Below are positions 26,821 to 35,409 of a stretch of DNA of 55,324 nt, piece after piece; position 1 is the first letter of the stretch; each line of letters begins with the position of its first letter. The notes beneath the pieces were generated by a model that had not been told where the DNA came from, did no database searches, and worked only from the letters and a program-made list of their open reading frames with translations. Source of the DNA: Deltaproteobacteria bacterium (GTDB lineage Bacteria > Desulfobacterota > Desulfobulbia > Desulfobulbales > Desulfurivibrionaceae). The position numbers and the translations under genes were made by a program. The stretch is taken from contig JAJZPC010000007.1 in the NCBI GenBank assembly GCA_021811385.1, positions 1 to 55,324 of the forward strand. The letters run 5' to 3'.

Positions 26821-27273
26821 ATGGCGATAGTACGATTTGCCGATCAGAAATTGTTTAGAAACCCCTGGGCTGATTTTGAAAGGATGCGGAGGGAACTGGA
26901 CGCGCTTTTTCAGGGAACTGGGCCGGATGCGGGTGGAAGGGGCACGGTATTCCCGGCCTTGAACATCTCGGAGGACAGCGGCAATATCCATGTCCGGGCC
27001 GAGATTCCCGGGGTGCCGGCAGGCGAGGTGGAGATCTCCATCGAGGGCGACACCCTGACCATCCGGGGAGAACGGAAAACCTGCACGACGGATGAAAAAT
27101 GTTCCTATCACCGCCGGGAGCTTGAGTGCGGCAGATTCAGCCGGGCCGTCACCCTGCCGGCCAAGGTTCAGGTGGACAGGATCGAGGCAAAGGCGGCGGA
27201 CGGGATCATCACCATCACCCTGCCCAAGGCGGAAGCTGTAAAGCCCCGGCAGATCAAGGTGAATGTCGGCTGA
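26821..27273 (+). CDS. Hsp20/alpha-crystallin small heat-shock protein
   Basis: A 150-residue ATP-independent holdase. The alpha-crystallin domain spans about residues 43-135, with the motifs VRAEIPGV near 57-64 and the strand GIITITLPKAEAVKP near the C-terminus; the terminal IKVNVG supplies the I-x-V interaction motif. AGGAGGTGCGT precedes ATG 26821. The second Hsp20 gene follows after 46 bases, and the pair shares a promoter upstream and a terminator at 27754-27783. Confidence 0.93.
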   Translation: MAIVRFADQKLFRNPWADFERMRRELDALFQGTGPDAGGRGTVFPALNISEDSGNIHVRAEIPGVPAGEVEISIEGDTLTIRGERKTCTTDEKCSYHRRELECGRFSRAVTLPAKVQVDRIEAKAADGIITITLPKAEAVKPRQIKVNVG

Positions 27274-27319
27274 GTCGGTCTCGATGGCGTGTGTTCATGT
27301 TTTTTTAAGGAGTACACCT

Positions 27320-27721
27320 ATGACGGAAAAAGAAATGCAAATCCAGCAGAAGCAGGAAGTGCGGCAGGCGGGTGAGCCCACCAAGCCGGAAAAGCAGTAT
27401 GTGCCTGCGGTGGATATCTTTGAAACCGCCGAGGCGGTCAACGTGCTGGCGGAGATGCCCGGGGTTGCCAAGGAAGGGGTCGAAATCGAGCTGGAGAATG
27501 AAACCCTGACCATTCGCGGCACCGTGGTCCCGGAAGAGCACATGGGGGAAACCGTTCTCCTGCGTGAATTTGAGCCAGGCAGCTACCTGCGCAAGTTTAC
27601 GGTGGCGGAAACCATTGATCAGGAAAAGATCCAGGCCATCATGGCCGATGGGGTGCTTACCCTGGTGCTGCCCAAGGTTGCGCCCGCCAAGCCGCGCAGG
27701 ATTGAAGTGCAGGGCATCTGA
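27320..27721 (+). CDS. second Hsp20/alpha-crystallin protein
   Basis: A 133-residue small heat-shock protein with a shorter N-terminal arm than its neighbour (about 30 residues, rich in Gln, Lys and Glu). The alpha-crystallin domain contains VLAEMPGV and DGVLTLVLPKVAPAKPRRIEV, and the C-terminal IEV can act as the I-x-V tail motif. AAGGAG precedes ATG 27320. The two proteins differ enough to be an A/B pair of the class that forms mixed oligomers, though mixing is inference. Confidence 0.92.
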   Translation: MTEKEMQIQQKQEVRQAGEPTKPEKQYVPAVDIFETAEAVNVLAEMPGVAKEGVEIELENETLTIRGTVVPEEHMGETVLLREFEPGSYLRKFTVAETIDQEKIQAIMADGVLTLVLPKVAPAKPRRIEVQGI

Positions 27722-27753
27722 ACCGGAGCAAGCGCGTCCGGTTGGTGATGGGT

Positions 27754-27783
27754 AAAAGGCCATCCGGAGACGGATGGCCTTTT
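27754..27783 (+). terminator. strong intrinsic terminator after the hsp20 pair
   Basis: A perfect 13-bp stem (27754-27766 with 27771-27783) closes a GAGA tetraloop and ends in TTTTGTTT. It can act on both strands because the opposite side starts with AAAA, and so also serves the convergent ferredoxin gene. Confidence 0.9.
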
Positions 27784-27834
27784 GTTTGGACAACAACGGT
27801 GCTGATCGGGGGTGAGTCGCAGGTGGAGTTGGAA

Positions 27835-28032
27835 TCAGACCCGTTCAAGTTCGATGCATTTTTCCGGACACATGGCAACGGCCCGTTCGAGGGATTCGCT
27901 GCATGTCGCGGTATCGGAGATGGGCTCTGCTTTTTCCAGCGCCGGGTTCATGCGGAAGACCTCGGGGCAGATGACCACGCAGGTTTCGCAACTGTTGCAG
28001 CGGTAGGTGTCAATGTTTACCCGGCAGTTCAT
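27835..28032 (-). CDS. small [4Fe-4S] ferredoxin, Desulfovibrio type
   Basis: A 65-residue electron carrier. C12-x2-C15-x2-C18-x3-C22-P and a late C in the MCPEKC motif match the monocluster ferredoxins of Desulfovibrio (D. gigas ferredoxin I type), in which one of the N-terminal cysteines may be free or bridged. It may carry electrons for a sulfur or hydrogen pathway, but the partner is not shown. It lies 77 bases downstream of the hemerythrin gene on the same strand and is convergent with the Hsp20 pair. Confidence 0.88.
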   Translation of the reverse strand: MNCRVNIDTYRCNSCETCVVICPEVFRMNPALEKAEPISDTATCSESLERAVAMCPEKCIELERV

Positions 28033-28109
28033 GGGGGGCCTGAGCGATATGGGGGGAAAGGCCGGAGGAGCGAAACTGGGGGTTCCTCCGGCCCGAAGCG
28101 AAAATTTGT

Positions 28110-28517
28110 TTACATGACGCCCTTGCTGTTCAGAAAGGGGCCGTATTTCTTGTCCGTTTCCATGATGTGCTTGTCCAGCCAGTTCTTCAGGAAGTTCATC
28201 ACCTCGATGCTGATCGTGCTTTTGCCGCTTTGCACCTCGCCGATGAGCGCCTTGACCTTGGTGGTCATCTTGTTGTGTTTGTCCTTGTGGTCGGCGGTTT
28301 CCGGGTATCCGTGGGTGTCGAACAGTTTTTCCTCGACGCCGAAATGGCTCACGCAGTAGTTGGCCAGCTTGGTCAGCACCGGCATCAGGGCCTCCTTGCC
28401 CTTGCCCGCCAGCATGGCGTCGTTGAGTTCGTTGATCATGTTGATCAGTTGCTTGTGCTGGTCGTCAATCTGTTTGATGCCTACGGAATACTTGTCCTGC
28501 CAGGTCAATAATGCCAT
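28110..28517 (-). CDS. bacteriohemerythrin
   Basis: A 135-residue four-helix diiron oxygen-binding protein. The predicted ligands are H21, H58, E62, H77, H81, H117 and D122, all in their family motifs (HKQL, HFxxEE, HKxxH, HIxxxD). Such proteins bind O2 for sensing, storage or protection in anaerobes and microaerophiles. The gene lies between a ferredoxin and a heme-c chemoreceptor on the same strand, so a link to oxygen taxis is plausible but not shown. Confidence 0.95.
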   Translation of the reverse strand: MALLTWQDKYSVGIKQIDDQHKQLINMINELNDAMLAGKGKEALMPVLTKLANYCVSHFGVEEKLFDTHGYPETADHKDKHNKMTTKVKALIGEVQSGKSTISIEVMNFLKNWLDKHIMETDKKYGPFLNSKGVM

Positions 28518-28538
28518 GCTGTTTCTCCTGTGTTATTG

Positions 28539-30272
28539 TTAAAAGTTTTCAAACTCATCGTCGTCAAAGGGGATGACATCCTGCGCCTTTGCCGTCTTGG
28601 GCTTTGCGGCCGTTGGGGATGCAAGTTTTTTTACCGGTTTTGCCGGGCTGGGCACGGAGGCGCGTTTCCGGGCCTGCATCGGGGCTCTTCTTTCGATGCT
28701 TTTATGCCGCTCCGGAGCGCTGGTCTGCCGGGCGCCCACGACCTCGGCCAGGGAGTGGACCAGTTCGCTCAGTTCCTTGGCCTGGCCGGAAAGCTCCTCG
28801 CTTGCCGAGGCAGCCTCTTCGGAAATGGCGGCGTTGCCCTGGGTAACCTTGTCCACATCGGAGACGGCGCTGTTGATCTGGTTGACGCCCAGGGCCTGTT
28901 CGTCGCTGGCCACGGTGATTTCCCTGGCCAACTGACTGACCTTCTTGACCCCGTCAACGATCTTGGTTAGAATTTCCTTCACTTCCGAGGCGGATTTGAC
29001 GCCGTTGTCCGCGTTTTTCTGTGATTCTTCAATGAGCTGCGCCGTGTTTTTGGCCGCTTCCGCGCTGCGCAGGGCCAGGGAGCGAACCTCTTCCGCGACC
29101 ACGGCGAAGCCCGCGCCCGCCTCTCCGGCCCGCGCCGCCTCAACCGCCGCGTTCAAGGCCAGCAGGTTGGTCTGGAAGGCGATCTCATCGATGGTTTTCA
29201 TGATCACCGCGGTTTGGTCGGCGGATTTCTTGATGGAGCCGATGGCCTCGGTCATTCGCTCCATGCTCTGCTGGGCGACCTCGGCCGAGCTTCTGGCGTT
29301 TTCCGCCATCAGGCTGGTCTGGCTCACGTTCTCGGCGTTCTGTTTGGTCATGGAGGACATCTCTTCCAGCGAGGCCGAGGTCTCTTCAAGGCTTGCGGCC
29401 TGGCGGGTGGCGCCGTCGGCCAGTTCATGGCTGGCGGAAGACACCTGGTTGGCGGCGTCAAGCAGATTATCCGCGCCCCGGGTCAGGTCGGCGATGATCC
29501 TGGTGACCGGTTTGATTACCGAATTGGAGACGATGCGGATCACCAGGGTGGCGAAGAGCACCGCCATGATCGCCAAGCCCACCACTACCAGATAGGTGGC
29601 CTTGGTAATGGAGGCGCCCAACTGTTTGTCCGCCTGTTCGAGGGATTGGATCACCTCGAAGGCGCCGTGCATCTCGCCGGTCTTCCAGTTTTCCATGGGA
29701 CCGCCGGTTGGATCGGTTCCGTTGCTGTTCCCCCAGAGCGTTTCGGATGTTTTGGGGTCGCCGTGGCAGAGCAGGCAGGTTTCCGAGAGTCGGACCGCCC
29801 GGAAATAACGAACCGCGTTCATTGCCGGGTCGATCTCGTAATACTCGTCAAGATTTTGGTCGGCCATCAGCTTGAGGGCCTTTGCCTCCAGCTCGTCCGG
29901 CTCGTTTTTGGGATTTCTGGGTGAGTGTTTCGGCACCTTGAAGATGTAGCCGCCTTCTTGCGCCTTGCGCATGGCTGCATTCCAGGCGGAAAAAACCGGA
30001 ACCATGGCCAGAACCTTTTCTTTCTCTCCTGCCTCGGCCAGCTCCCGGAGGCGTTGGGAGGTGAACAACCCCATCTGCCAATTTTTTTCCATCTCGTCCC
30101 GGGTGGACTCGGCGGTCAGACAGATGGCCCGTGCCTTGTCCGCATAAGCGGTAAGGGTTTTCTCCCGTGATTCTCCGGAGTAGAGACGGAACAGCCCAAC
30201 AATAAGCAGGGTGGGCAGCAACACGCCCACCAGAACAATTTTTCCCCGCAACGACCACTGCTTGAGGTCCAT
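28539..30272 (-). CDS. methyl-accepting chemotaxis protein with heme-c (DUF3365-type) sensor domain
   Basis: A 577-residue transmembrane receptor. TM1 is at about 11-31 and TM2 at 225-246. The periplasmic domain between them is of the Tll0287/DUF3365 type and carries CLLCH (166-170), a c-type heme site, which suits redox or gas sensing. A HAMP-like segment follows, then the signalling hairpin tip with the [17 protein letters not shown] signature. The C-terminus ends in acidic residues without an NWETF pentapeptide. AAGGAG precedes the start. Hemerythrin lies 22 bases downstream. Ligand identity is inference. Confidence 0.92.
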   Translation of the reverse strand: MDLKQWSLRGKIVLVGVLLPTLLIVGLFRLYSGESREKTLTAYADKARAICLTAESTRDEMEKNWQMGLFTSQRLRELAEAGEKEKVLAMVPVFSAWNAAMRKAQEGGYIFKVPKHSPRNPKNEPDELEAKALKLMADQNLDEYYEIDPAMNAVRYFRAVRLSETCLLCHGDPKTSETLWGNSNGTDPTGGPMENWKTGEMHGAFEVIQSLEQADKQLGASITKATYLVVVGLAIMAVLFATLVIRIVSNSVIKPVTRIIADLTRGADNLLDAANQVSSASHELADGATRQAASLEETSASLEEMSSMTKQNAENVSQTSLMAENARSSAEVAQQSMERMTEAIGSIKKSADQTAVIMKTIDEIAFQTNLLALNAAVEAARAGEAGAGFAVVAEEVRSLALRSAEAAKNTAQLIEESQKNADNGVKSASEVKEILTKIVDGVKKVSQLAREITVASDEQALGVNQINSAVSDVDKVTQGNAAISEEAASASEELSGQAKELSELVHSLAEVVGARQTSAPERHKSIERRAPMQARKRASVPSPAKPVKKLASPTAAKPKTAKAQDVIPFDDDEFENF

Positions 30273-30591
30273 CCTCGTTCTCCTTGAAAATCCGGAATTT
30301 TTTTGTGTGTGTCCTGCGGCTGTCAGGCATGATTATAGGCTGTTTCTTTGATCAGGATATGATTATTTGAGAAGGCTTATCAAGAGAAAAAAGCTTGCTG
30401 GTGAAAAAAACAGAGGCCATTTCCGAGGGATGGAAATGGCCTCTGCGTGCCGCTTGTGGCGGCGAGGAGGAGAGGGAGGGGAAACAGGGTGAAAAAAGAA
30501 ACCAAGGGGAGAAGATTTCCGGTTTTTCACGTTGTTTATAATAGCAAGACCTTCCTCGTTCCGTAAAAGTTCCCACTTTTTTTTGCGTGAA
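30273..30591. other. 319-base gap between two chemoreceptor genes
   Basis: It contains the terminator at 30404-30445, and on the minus strand a GCCTATAA box near 30332-30339 that resembles a -10 (sigma-70 TATAAT or the sigma-28 GCCGATAA form) for the downstream receptor, without a matching -35. No open frame or repeat is evident. Confidence 0.45.
30404..30445 (-). terminator. intrinsic terminator after the second chemoreceptor
   Basis: A perfect 14-bp stem (30411-30424 with 30432-30445) is followed on the minus strand by seven T. It lies about 150 bases downstream of the stop at 30592. Confidence 0.88.
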
Positions 30592-32196
30592 TCAAAAATC
30601 CTCGAAATCATCGCCCATGGGAATGACTTCCTCGGGCGTCGCGCCCTTTGCCGGGGAGGTTTTTGCCGCAGGCGGCAGGGCCTTTCTGGCCCGGGGGGCG
30701 ATTTTTTTCGTGCCGGTCTGCTGCGTCGAAGTGGGGGGGCGTTTCAACCTTTTGTTCTCCGGCTGAACTTTTGCCGCGGCTTCCGCGCCGCCCACCATCT
30801 CCAGCAGGTGGCCCACCGAGCCCTTCATCATTTCCGCCTGGGCGTTCAGTTCTTCGGAGGCGGAGGCGGATTCTTCCGCTGCCGCGGCGTTTGCCTGGGT
30901 CACGGTGTCGATCTCGTGGATGGCCTTGGTGACCTGATTGATGGCGTTGGCCTGCTGGCTTGCCGCTCCGGCAATCTCGGAGATGATCGTGCCGATGCGG
31001 GTGGTGGACTGGGAGGCAACGTAGAAGGATTCGCTGGTCTCGCTGACCAGGGCGTTGCCGGTGGTGATCTTCTGCACCGTGCCCTCGATGAGGTTTGAGG
31101 TGTTCTTTGCCGCTTCTGCTGCCCGCATGGCCAGGTTGCGGACCTCGTCGGCCACCACCGCGAAGCCGGCCCCGGCCTCGCCTGCCCTGGCGGCCTCGAC
31201 CGCGGCATTCAGAGCCAACAGGTTGGTCTGAAAGGCGATCTCGTCGATGGTTTTTACGATCTTCTGGGTTTGCGAGCTGGCAGCCGAGATCTCATGCATG
31301 GAGGTGGTGAGTTTTTTCATGGATTCGTCGGCGTCTTGGATAACCGTGTTGGCCTCCTTCATCAGGTCGTCTGCCTGGCGGGCATTGTCGGCATCCTGCT
31401 TGATCATGGCACCGACTTCTTCCAGGGAAGCGGAGGTTTCTTCCACCGCTGCCGCCTGCTGGGAAGCGCCCTCGGCCAGGGTCTGGCTGGAGGAGGATAC
31501 CTCGCCTGCAGCCGCAGCCACCTGGTCGGCGCCTTCGTTCAAGGTCATGCTGACCTGCTTGAGGGTGGTGGAGATACCACGGCCCAGGAAAAAGGCCAGA
31601 ACCGCGCCGCTGGCCAGGGCGATGACGCCCAGAACCAGGGCCAGCCAGCCCAGGAATTTTGCCCGTTCCTTGGCTTTAACCGTGAGTTCGTTTGCCTGGG
31701 TCTGGACGGCTTCGTAGAAATCTTCCAGAGCCGGTTCCGCAGCCTTGGCTGCCGCCCGAATCTTTGGCTCGATACTCATCCGCTCATACTCAGGAGCCGC
31801 GACGATGAGGTCGAAGTTTTTCTGGTAGTCCTCAAGCAGAGGGCGAATTTTCCCGAGCTCCTCCATTCCTTTGGTGTTGCCTTCTTTTTTGGCCATGGCC
31901 TCGATGGTGTCGAGCTCATCCTCGAGGTCGGCGAAGCTGTTTTTTTGCTCTTTCACTTTCCCTTCGTTACCGGTGAGGAGGAAGTCCTTTTCAAAGCGGC
32001 GGCATTTGTTGAGATGATTCAGTGCGGCATTGGTCCGCACGGCAATGGCCATGTCGACCTCGATGAGTTCGCTGAAGGCGGAGGTGGCCGAGGAGAGGGC
32101 GAACTGGTAAACACCCACGATCAAAGCGGTTAGGAGCAACACGATGCCGAAGCCGCCGCCGATTTTTTTGCCTATTGTTATCTGTTGTCTGGCCAT
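30592..32196 (-). CDS. methyl-accepting chemotaxis protein with helical periplasmic sensor
   Basis: A 534-residue receptor. TM1 lies at about 14-34 and TM2 at 185-207. The periplasmic domain (about 35-184) is all-helical, with the motif [12 protein letters not shown] and long heptad-like stretches, resembling helical bimodular or four-helix-bundle sensors that bind organic acids. The cytoplasmic part contains the tip sequence [16 protein letters not shown] and a C-terminal tail rich in Lys, Ala and Pro ending with DDFEDF. That tail resembles the DDDEFENF end of the neighbouring heme receptor, so both may recruit the same partner. AGGAGAAAG precedes the start. Confidence 0.93.
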   Translation of the reverse strand: MARQQITIGKKIGGGFGIVLLLTALIVGVYQFALSSATSAFSELIEVDMAIAVRTNAALNHLNKCRRFEKDFLLTGNEGKVKEQKNSFADLEDELDTIEAMAKKEGNTKGMEELGKIRPLLEDYQKNFDLIVAAPEYERMSIEPKIRAAAKAAEPALEDFYEAVQTQANELTVKAKERAKFLGWLALVLGVIALASGAVLAFFLGRGISTTLKQVSMTLNEGADQVAAAAGEVSSSSQTLAEGASQQAAAVEETSASLEEVGAMIKQDADNARQADDLMKEANTVIQDADESMKKLTTSMHEISAASSQTQKIVKTIDEIAFQTNLLALNAAVEAARAGEAGAGFAVVADEVRNLAMRAAEAAKNTSNLIEGTVQKITTGNALVSETSESFYVASQSTTRIGTIISEIAGAASQQANAINQVTKAIHEIDTVTQANAAAAEESASASEELNAQAEMMKGSVGHLLEMVGGAEAAAKVQPENKRLKRPPTSTQQTGTKKIAPRARKALPPAAKTSPAKGATPEEVIPMGDDFEDF

Positions 32197-32261
32197 CTTT
32201 CTCCTCCGCGCAGCGGGTTAATCGTTGGAAAATTTGTATGAATTACTTCAATAACTTACAC

Positions 32262-32289
32262 CATATAGAAAAAAATGATAGTGCGTCAA
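32262..32289 (-). promoter_or_regulatory. sigma-70-like promoter for the second chemoreceptor
   Basis: On the minus strand TTGACG (32284-32289) and TATATG (32262-32267) are separated by 16 bases, about 65 bases upstream of the start at 32196. Confidence 0.55.
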
Positions 32290-32331
32290 GGCTTGTTTGC
32301 CTAGGCCTGTCGATTTTTTTCTGTACCGGCA

Positions 32332-34014
32332 TCAGTCTCGGCTGAGCACCCGTCCCAGGGTGGCATCCACAGCCAGGGCCTGTTGCATCCGATCCTTGAG
32401 GAACCCTTCCCCCAGATAGCGGCGGTTATCCTCGATCACCGCGCACAGCGTTTCGATGTCGCCGGATTCGGCCAGCTCCGTGATCTTTTTGAGGTTTTCG
32501 GTAAAGCTTGTGACAATGCGGCACCCCTGGCCGCTGGCAGACATGATCTCCCCGTAGGTCCGGGGGTTCTGGCTATGCACCCTGGCCATGGAAAGGATGG
32601 AGTAGAGCGAGGTCAGGGTGGCATGGCTGCCGATATCCTCCGGGGGGATACCGTTGTCCTTGAGGGCCATGGCCAGAGCCACCGAGATGGAGGTCGGCAG
32701 CTTCTGGCCTACCCCCATCATCAAGTCGTGCTGGCCCGGCGCGTCGAGGGAGATCTTGGCGCCGTGCTTGTACAGAAAGGCCTCGAACTCGCTGCTCAAA
32801 ACCCCGCTTCGGGCAGTGCGGACCACCGATGCGTTTTTGTCCTTCATCGTGGCGGCCTGCGGCCCCCAGAGGTTATGGACCAGCAGCACCTCCACCCCCT
32901 CCTTGGTGTGGGTCAGGGCGGTGTGCAGCACGTTTTCCGCTTCGCCGGCCAGCAGGATCAGGGCCTGGTTTTCCGCGAGCAACGGGCCGTATTCCGCGAT
33001 TGCCGCAGGTGTTGCGCTGATGGGCACGCAGATCACCACCACCTCCACCTGGGGAATCATCTCCTCGGGGCGCAGTGCGCTGCTGCGGCCGGTGATCATG
33101 GTTTCGTAGCCTTCGCTCTTCAATCGTTCGGCGAACCAGAGGCTCATGTCGCCGCTGCCGATAAAGCCGAAGGTCTTGATGCGCTTGACCCGCATATCCA
33201 CCCTGGGAAAGCTGCCCAGCACCCGCACCGAGCCGGGTTCCTGGATGATCTGGCGCTCGATGCGCTCGATGGCCACCCGTACCCGTTCGTCGGAAAGATG
33301 CCCTTCAAATTCGATGAAGAACTGCAGCTCCTGGCTCAGGGGGTCGGTTTCCGTCTGCATGTCGATCAGGTTGATGCTGCGTTTGGTGAACTCGTTTAAA
33401 AGGTCCACCAGGATCCCGACCCGGTCCTTGATCGGGGTGGTGACCAGGACCGTGGCGTCGTAACCGGTGCGGGGGGCAGGGGTCGGACCCAGCACCGCGT
33501 AGCGGGTCCGGTTGTGGGGCACGATCTCCCTGGCGCGGATGGTCAGGGTGTAGGCGCGGAGCGCCTCTTCGGACTCGATGATCCCATGGGTGGTAATCCC
33601 CTGGGCCTTGATCTCGCGCACCGCCGCATCCAGGTCGTGTACCGAGGTAAGGGTTGCCTGGGGGTAAGCGCTGGTGATGTAGTCTTCGCATTGCCGCAGC
33701 ACCCCGCTTTTGCCGAGGAGCATGGTGATCGGTTCCGTGGCGGAAAGGCTGCCCAGGGAAAGATGGATGGGCAGGACGATGTTGTCCTGCCAGAACCCCT
33801 TGTCCATGCCCTTGACCAAGCGGCTGTATTCCTTGACCTGGCCTTCGCGGGTGTTATAGACCGGCGCCAGGGCCAGGTCGGTTTCCCGCGCGGCAAAGGC
33901 CTTGAATACCGCGGCCAGATTCGGAAAAAGCCGGATTGTCGCGTCCGGATTGTATCGGCGGGCAGCCTGCCAGGCGTGGGAGCCTTCCGGGCCGAGGGTG
34001 GCTATGGAAACCAT
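32332..34014 (-). CDS. fused prephenate dehydratase (with ACT) and prephenate dehydrogenase
   Basis: A 560-residue bifunctional protein for the Phe and Tyr branches. Residues 1-188 match prephenate dehydratase, but the GPEGTFSH motif reads GPEGSHAW and the TRF motif reads TRY (170-172). Residues 190-275 form an ACT regulatory domain in which the usual ESRP motif is replaced by QTET. Residues 280-560 form the prephenate dehydrogenase with the nucleotide-binding sequence GFIGSGDM (283-290). No chorismate mutase domain is visible. Fusion of these two activities on one chain is uncommon but known. The 5' region contains two hairpins (34047-34090). Confidence 0.85.
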   Translation of the reverse strand: MVSIATLGPEGSHAWQAARRYNPDATIRLFPNLAAVFKAFAARETDLALAPVYNTREGQVKEYSRLVKGMDKGFWQDNIVLPIHLSLGSLSATEPITMLLGKSGVLRQCEDYITSAYPQATLTSVHDLDAAVREIKAQGITTHGIIESEEALRAYTLTIRAREIVPHNRTRYAVLGPTPAPRTGYDATVLVTTPIKDRVGILVDLLNEFTKRSINLIDMQTETDPLSQELQFFIEFEGHLSDERVRVAIERIERQIIQEPGSVRVLGSFPRVDMRVKRIKTFGFIGSGDMSLWFAERLKSEGYETMITGRSSALRPEEMIPQVEVVVICVPISATPAAIAEYGPLLAENQALILLAGEAENVLHTALTHTKEGVEVLLVHNLWGPQAATMKDKNASVVRTARSGVLSSEFEAFLYKHGAKISLDAPGQHDLMMGVGQKLPTSISVALAMALKDNGIPPEDIGSHATLTSLYSILSMARVHSQNPRTYGEIMSASGQGCRIVTSFTENLKKITELAESGDIETLCAVIEDNRRYLGEGFLKDRMQQALAVDATLGRVLSRD

Positions 34015-34046
34015 ATGGAGACCTGTCGGTTACGTGGTTGATCTTG

Positions 34047-34090
34047 GCCCATTTTGGGCACGGGATGGACCTTTTTTGAGTCCATCCGTG
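34047..34090 (-). promoter_or_regulatory. two consecutive hairpins in the leader of the phe/tyr fusion gene
   Basis: On the minus strand an outer hairpin pairs 34080-34090 with 34059-34070 around a 9-base loop, and a second pairs GCCC and GGGC at 34047-34059. They lie 33-76 bases upstream of the start at 34014. No T run follows, so this is a structured leader rather than an obvious terminator. Confidence 0.4.
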
Positions 34091-34218
34091 TTGACCATTT
34101 CTCCTTTTAGTGTGTTCGCAGGGGCTGGTCAATAGCTTTTCTCGGAGACGCGGCAGGCTGGGAAGGGGACAACGGAGGGAAATACGGAAGAGATCGGCAG
34201 GGTGAAGCGGGGATGGAA

Positions 34219-34611
34219 TCAGGCCACGGCCTCTGCCTGGGGCAATGCATCGGCGATCCGGCTCAGGACTTCCGCCGGAACAAAGGGCTTGTCGATGTAG
34301 GAGGCGCAACCGCGTTTGTGCAGTTGCCGCAAGAGTTCCTTGTCGCCGTAGCCGGTGATGACCATGATGGGGATCGGGATCCCGGCGTCCTGGAGTTTGT
34401 CGATCAGGCCAAGGCCGTCCAGCTCCGGCATCTTGAAATCGGTGATGATCAGACTGATGGGGCGGCTGCTCGGTTGTTGCCGGATCTTTTCATAGGCGTC
34501 CCGGCCATTGGTCGCCAGGATTACGCTGAAACCGGCTTGGCGGAGAACAAGATGCAGGGCCAGCCGGGTATGTTTCTCATCTTCTGCTATCAGTATCTGT
34601 GGGCTGGTCAT
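34219..34611 (-). CDS. single-domain response regulator (CheY-like)
   Basis: A 130-residue receiver domain with acidic pocket E10/D11, phosphoacceptor D58 in ITDFKMPELDG, T86 in the ITGYGD segment and K108 in IDKPF. It has no output domain, so it acts by protein contact, as CheY does. It starts 26 bases after the cheD stop, and the pair probably forms one transcript. It could serve the flagellar motor or act as a phosphate sink; the window has no cheA or fliM to decide. Confidence 0.9.
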   Translation of the reverse strand: MTSPQILIAEDEKHTRLALHLVLRQAGFSVILATNGRDAYEKIRQQPSSRPISLIITDFKMPELDGLGLIDKLQDAGIPIPIMVITGYGDKELLRQLHKRGCASYIDKPFVPAEVLSRIADALPQAEAVA

Positions 34612-34637
34612 GGTCTGTGCCGGCAAGGTTTGGGGCG

Positions 34638-35258
34638 TCAATGTGCAAAGTGCAGCTTCATCATCCGTGCGAAGCCTTTTGCAAGGGTGGGGGCGATGCG
34701 CCGTACGAAAACCTCGCCGGTGGAGGTGTTGAAAAATATCTTGTATCCCTCTGTCCCGCCGGTCTTTTGCACGCCGGGAACAAGGCCGAACCGGGCAAGG
34801 GCGTCGAGGGCCGCGGCAATATTCTGTTGGCCGATGGCAAAGCCGTCGGCGCCGAGCATGTTGGTCTGGAGAACGCTTGCCCCGCCGAACAGCTTTACTC
34901 GCAGTTCCGATGGAGTGATGCCGAAGCGGCTGCGCAGGGTTTCGAGCATATGGTCCACCGCCGTGTCCAGATACGGGAAATAGCCGTCCATGGGCGTTTT
35001 CTTCTGGCGGGGCAACATGCCGTGGCAGATGGCCCCCACCCTGAGTTTTTCGTTGTGAAGGCACAGGGAAACGCATGATCCGAGGATGGTGGAAACGATG
35101 GCAGGCTGGTCGGTGATCAGCAGCTTGCCGGGGGTAAGATTGATGATGGGGAGGTCGGGGTAGGACAGCACAAGAGAGGTCTGCAACATGGCCGGGATCA
35201 ACCTTGCGGCGGGAGGCTGGGGAATGGCTGCAATCGTCGGTGGTGTACCGTGCTCCAT
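34638..35258 (-). CDS. cheD: chemoreceptor glutamine deamidase CheD
   Basis: A 206-residue protein; CheD deamidates glutamines of chemoreceptors and stimulates CheC. The catalytic cysteine lies in LGSCVSLCL and the histidine in ICHGMLP. A 35-residue N-terminal extension precedes the core. GGGAGCAGCC precedes ATG 35258. It is followed by a CheY-like gene and preceded by a short CheW-like gene across a strong hairpin at 35293-35334. The three receptors in the window are candidate substrates. Confidence 0.92.
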   Translation of the reverse strand: MEHGTPPTIAAIPQPPAARLIPAMLQTSLVLSYPDLPIINLTPGKLLITDQPAIVSTILGSCVSLCLHNEKLRVGAICHGMLPRQKKTPMDGYFPYLDTAVDHMLETLRSRFGITPSELRVKLFGGASVLQTNMLGADGFAIGQQNIAAALDALARFGLVPGVQKTGGTEGYKIFFNTSTGEVFVRRIAPTLAKGFARMMKLHFAH

Positions 35259-35292
35259 GGCTGCTCCCGGTCAATTTTACGCCCTGATAAAA

Positions 35293-35334
35293 GCCAACTT
35301 CCTGCCAAGCCCCCGAAGGGACTTGGCAGGAAGT
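35293..35334 (-). terminator. long UUCG-capped hairpin between the CheW-like gene and cheD
   Basis: A 13-bp stem (35297-35309 with 35322-35334) extends on the minus strand by four pairs to a C-UUCG-G tetraloop. Only a short TTTT follows, six bases after the stem. It can terminate the CheW-like transcript or protect a processed 3' end. Confidence 0.65.
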
Positions 35335-35409
35335 CTTGGACCGGCGAGGGGGGGGGACCGATCCAAATGGCTACTTGTGAAGGCCCGCTATGGCCTATGA
35401 TCTTTGGTT

